From Lethocerus indicus (Eukaryota > Arthropoda > Insecta > Hemiptera > Belostomatidae): DNA of 64,000 nucleotides. The position numbers and the translations under genes are program-made. The stretch spans positions 4,695,637 to 4,759,636 of the forward strand of contig JACDQD010000010.1 of NCBI GenBank assembly GCA_019843655.1, written 5' to 3'. The notes under the pieces were generated by a model. It was not told the DNA's origin, searched no databases, and saw nothing but the letters and a program-made list of their open reading frames with translations. This document shows positions 59,801 through 64,000 of this stretch, piece by piece (the first letter of the stretch is position 1; each line of letters starts with the position of its first letter).

Positions 59801-62800
59801 TATATAAAGCAGTTTGTTCGGACCATGTACGAGCTATGCGAAACACCGACTTCAATCGAGACCCTCTAATAGCGGCCGTTTGTGTGAATTCGACCGCATT
59901 GTAATTTATATCTACTGGTCGTGGCAAAAAGTCCGAAACCCGTATGACCGAACGAGGGAGTGTGCAATTTTGTGTAATTACTTTAATGGAGGTGTTTACA
60001 GGGCCCTGAATAAAAATGCTCTTTTATAATGTCGCGGGGTTAGTAACATTTAAGGGCTGCTCGCTATCCTAGGTGCAGCATTCGACTGAAAGGAAACACC
60101 TTAAAATATTTTTTAAACCGTCTTATACAACTGACATTAAGTTAGGTAGTTTTTCGAATACACTCACATACATAATTGAGTCTTTATGTTTAAGATAATG
60201 CGTCGAATAAATTGTTAATATATACAACCGAACCATTTCATATATATATATATATACACGTGTGTATAATAATAAAAGTAGGATAAATAGGTCGGTGAGT
60301 ATAAATAAATCATTTATCCCGCGACGATATAATCGTTGATCCCATTATAGCAAGGAGAGATAATTCGGGTCAATGTATTTAGAATGAATTAGGGGCTTTA
60401 TCCCATGCTAATTTCTCCAGGTTATCAGGCCTAACTGCACCGTAATCTATTTCGCATAATAACGAGTTACACGCCGAGAGTCGAATTTTCCACGGTCGGA
60501 TAATATTAATAATTAGTCGTTTCTGTATGTACGATATGATGTAACAACATTTTTGGATACTGATAATAATTTTTTTAGACCATAAATCGACCAAATCGAT
60601 ACAAACTCAATAAAAAAAAAACGAACTATCATTACCATTCCTGTAGTCGGGCATCGAACAGAGTTTATGAATAGAGTTGACCGGATTTTCAACGGCCCTG
60701 TTGAACTCCTGCCTCTTGATTTCTGTGAAACATCTGTCCGTGTACTGTTTGACGCAGTCCACGAAAAAGCTCCAGGTCCTGCAAAATTGTGGACAGGTGA
60801 GTGAGTATTCAAGAGGATAAAATAGATAACGTTTAAATAAATCCCCCCAAAAAAAATCATTAAGAAGAGCTGATAAAGAGAATGTTTGGGCATCTAACTG
60901 GTAGATCAGTGTCAGTAAAATATTAATTCAAGGAATCATATTAAAAGTTCATAATAATTTTTAAATAAATTTCTCCAAGCGGAGTAATCCAAGCTCAATG
61001 GAGAGTGGGATTTTTGCTCTATTTGTTGAAATTATAGTGGTTCTCTTTTCCAATCGGTATCTAATAACGAATTGTCATTTTTCCTTGTATCCTATGTTTC
61101 GTATTTATTCTAGTGCTATAAAATATAAAATATAGTATCTAATTATATATAATAAAAGTGACAAATTGTGACATTTATATTTCACCTGTATAATAGGAAT
61201 ATTCCACAAATTTACGAATGCGAATTATCCGACACAATCTTTATTCTTGAAATGCAAAATACGTTCTGACGCGATTACGTTCGTTTAAATAAAAATAAAA
61301 TTCAAGGTAGGAACCCTAAGAAACGATGGTTCGGATTGAGAGGACAAATTCGCATTAGCTCCTGCCCGTTTTATGCTAATTGAACTCAAGAAACCGAGTC
61401 GGGTGGAATACCGCCGGGTAATTTATGTCGGCGGTTTGCGCGCACAAGTTTCGGGCAGACGCCCGCGGAACAATTATCTAATTGTTGCCGAGTTTCCGCG
61501 AATGTTGTTCTTATCGGATAAGGACACCCCGAGAGATAGGACATACTGTGCGCTTTACATAGACTCTGGGCCATTCTCTGCCATTCCGCACCGTTCATCT
61601 GTCTCCGGTTACGTCGCATAATCATAAAACTGAACAAGATTGGCTTGTACTCTAACCTCAATGCCTTAATGTTGGTAAAATGTCGATACTTCGAACGGTT
61701 AAGGACTGCGGGCAGAATTCCGCGTCCTTCAATATTGTGTTTCTTATAATAAAGTAGGAAGAATTAGGTAACGTCGAAATAATTTTGAAATATTTCGAAA
61801 TACAGTGTATATACCTGTATATAAAGGTAATATCCTTTACCGTACTGGGGGCGGGGGGATTGTAGTCTGTTTTGTCCATATTGAATCTTCTATCCGAGAA
61901 CAGACGAACTAAAAACCGATAATTAAACCGCGCCCCGGGCATTCCGGGACAGAAGTCGACGCGAGGGAAAATAAAAATTTAATCAAAGTTAAAATTGGAA
62001 AATTTCCATTTCTTGACACTCGGTTATTTTAAAATTACACAAACCGGGTGATTCAATTAAGGCGACAATCAATTAAAAGGGAGAAACAGGGAGCTGTGAT
62101 GGCGGGGGAGCGCTAATTAATTTAACCGCTGAAACTTTGTTCATAGTCCGGCAATTAGCGGGTAGCTGGCCGTGTTATTTTTGCTATCGACTCCGAGCGG
62201 TATATCAGGGTATACATATAATATATGAGTGGGGTATAGGTTATACGATACCTGCAAACGTGTTCTATGTCCCTGGCGTTGTCCGGGTATATCAGATGCG
62301 GGTCCTTGAGTAGCGGGTCCGCCAGTTTGACGCAGTACTGATAATCCTGTTTGCTGCATTGGGCCAGAACACCTGCCGACACATAAGCCATAAGCCGTAT
62401 TAACCGCAATTGATCTCCATCCATGTCTACACCAGTGTAATTTAGAATAAAAACTTGTCTGTACCGCCCAAACCCAGTGATATAAACGCCATGTTGAAAT
62501 TGACGACTGACGTCATCAGTATTAAAATATTTTTGACTAGTAAGCGGACTTCATTAGGCTTCCAACTCTCACTAAATATCAAAATAGTATATATAATAAG
62601 TATATATATAACCTGGGAACGGAATGCGCTCGGCGTATTGAGGGATAGTAGGAACGGAAAGCACAGGCGTATTGCGGGATAGTATAACCTGGGAACGGAA
62701 GGCGATCATCGTATTGCGGGATAGTATAACCTGGGAACGGAAGGCGCTCGGCGTATTGCGTATCGCGTAACGCCTGATATTTCAATCCTGTAACCCATTC

Positions 62801-63398
62801 TTTACATATCAAAAGTTTAAGAACTCCGTTTTAAAAGAACATCATTTGTCCAAACCCTACATATTCACACAAACAAATATATAAAAGAGAAAATTTTAAA
62901 CCTGGGTATGGCAGTGGGTTTCCAGTAATTCCAATATCACTACTCCAATTATATTGTGATAATAATACGTGCACGAATAAATAACGTAGAGTTATACATT
63001 TTTTTTTGGTCACTCTAAAAATAAATAGAGGAACATACTGTCTGTTATATAATAATACAGTCTTTCGGTCAATAACTTAAAAGAAATAATAATTCCCTTC
63101 ATGTTTGAGCAATAAACAATTTTCATGTTTATTCCGGGGAAATGTTTCGAGTTACAACGTGGTACCCGATAACGTGAGATCAAGTTTAGGACAGTGCTCC
63201 TTCGTTCTAAATGATATAAATATACATATATGAGGATTTACGTCTAATCTGTGCATTCATAAAGACAAAACAGAATTCTTAATTCTTAGAAGTTACAGTG
63301 AATTAATTAAAAAAAGTAAACTGACCTGGAAAGCACAGAAGGTAGGAGAGGAATAAGGCGGCCGACAACCGACCCATTCCGCAACCGGCACCGATCAT
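56819..63398 (-). CDS. Unrecognised Cys-rich, Gly-repeat, probably GPI-anchored surface protein
   Basis: Seven exons, in transcription order: 63326-63398 (ATG), 62252-62372, 60636-60778, 59524-59644, 58208-58339, 57358-57998 and 56819-57261 (TAA), 557 aa. Residues 1-~25 form a signal peptide (LSAALFLSYLLCFPG). Residues ~26-200 are a Cys-rich helical-looking domain spread over exons 2-5 (CSKQDYQYCVKLADPLL, WSFFVDCVKQYTDRC, ICCSHHLFRECVLDHTRNSC). Residues ~240-375 are Gly/Met/His repeats (GGNMGGPGGNIGHGGNMGGP). A Ser/Pro-rich stalk follows, and the last ~23 residues are hydrophobic (FLSLFLLASSLLLQALF) with only SR after them, typical of a GPI-attachment signal. All exon junctions are phase-consistent. 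I do not know a named family. The Cys domain looks like one of the conserved arthropod extracellular domains of unknown function. Confidence 0.8.
57480..57800 (-). repeat. Coding minisatellite (Gly/Met/Asn/His repeats)
   Basis: Tandem degenerate units encode GGNMGGP and GGNIGH, multiples of three bases, all within one exon. Near-identical DNA units (CCTCCCATGTTCCCTCC) suggest recent expansion by slippage, so length should vary between individuals without breaking the frame. Confidence 0.9.
62609..62768. repeat. 42-bp tandem repeat in intron 1 of the GPI-type gene
   Basis: About 3.5 units of AACCTGGGAACGGAAGGCGC ... GTATTGCGGGATAGT. Unit two has an internal deletion. It lies between the signal-peptide exon and exon 2 and is unrelated to the 70-bp family. 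Confidence 0.85.
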
Positions 63399-64000
63399 CA
63401 CCTGAAAAATAATTTAAATAAATTATTATTTGTGAAATAACTGCTTTGCACATTTCAAGTCGTTTGTCGGAAGGACAGAGCGAAATTTTATAAAATGCTA
63501 TTAGCTCGATTTTTCCTGTCTACTTGGTCATGTTTAATGCAACGAGCGCTTGCCCAAGGCCTGCTAAATTATATTCCCAATTACTATATACTGAATTTGT
63601 AGCGACATTGCCTTAAATCAAAGCGTACAATTGGGTGTGGTGTATTCAAATTTCAAAACCGTCCGTAATGTCAAACCGGGTTCGGAACATGCGTTAAAAA
63701 CCCGTTCTAAAATTGGACCGAAATTCTAATACAATTGGCGGCAACTGCACCCTCCGAAAATAAACGCTGGGGGCACAATTATTTGCCAAGTCCCACTTCA
63801 TATTTAAGCCAAAATATGGTTAAAAGTAGAGTTTTCAAACTGTAGTAATCTTCAAACATGTGCAACTGGACAAATCATACTGCACGTAGTTTATTTGCAG
63901 CTGAAATTCTTGCTCTTTATCACATTAAATTGAAAGAAATTACATGATGAGTTTTACCAACCGGTCATCATCCAAAGCATATTTATAATCTCATTAATTC
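63399..64000. other. Upstream of the GPI-type gene's first coding exon
   Basis: A TTTTTCAG acceptor lies directly upstream of the ATG, implying that a noncoding leader exon lies beyond, either in this stretch or outside the window. No promoter element is recognisable. Confidence 0.4.

Overview
This is a eukaryotic, AT-rich, intron-rich window. The gene content (RICH/Nadrin-type BAR-RhoGAP, VARP/ANKRD27, CCDC96/CFAP184, SLC17-type transporter, probable caskin), the short phase-consistent introns and the arthropod-looking secreted proteins suggest an insect nuclear genome. I cannot name the species from the sequence. All gene models were assembled by hand from GT-AG boundaries whose phases agree.

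Layout, left to right. (1) 1-7.6 kb, + strand: the last six coding exons and long 3' UTR of a probable caskin-like scaffold gene. (2) 7.8-9.0 kb: a mobile element with about 11 copies of a 70-bp minisatellite between inverted arms. (3) 13.1-29.0 kb, - strand: a 15-coding-exon BAR + RhoGAP gene (RICH/Nadrin, Drosophila RhoGAP92B type) ending in a PDZ-binding tail. Its last intron holds a second copy of the 70-bp element, with a decayed Penelope-like reverse transcriptase and hammerhead-ribozyme-like core motifs. (4) 32.6-35.3 kb, - strand: a single-exon VARP/ANKRD27 homologue (895 aa), head-to-head with (5) 35.9-42.1 kb, + strand: a 14-exon CCDC96/CFAP184-like axonemal coiled-coil gene. (6) 43.1-46.7 kb, - strand: a 10-exon SLC17-family MFS anion transporter. 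(7) 51.5-54.9 kb, + strand: an unrecognised secreted or membrane protein gene with a 1-nt frame break. Its last intron carries a third copy of the element. (8) 56.8-63.4 kb, - strand: an unrecognised Cys-rich, Gly-repeat, probably GPI-anchored surface protein gene.

The genes do not form a pathway. The RhoGAP and VARP products both act in actin/endosomal membrane traffic, but nothing here shows a functional link between neighbours. The least ordinary content is the dispersed element family. It combines a 70-bp minisatellite, long inverted arms, hammerhead-like termini and a Penelope-type RT relic. Two of its three main copies sit in terminal introns just upstream of the final splice acceptor.
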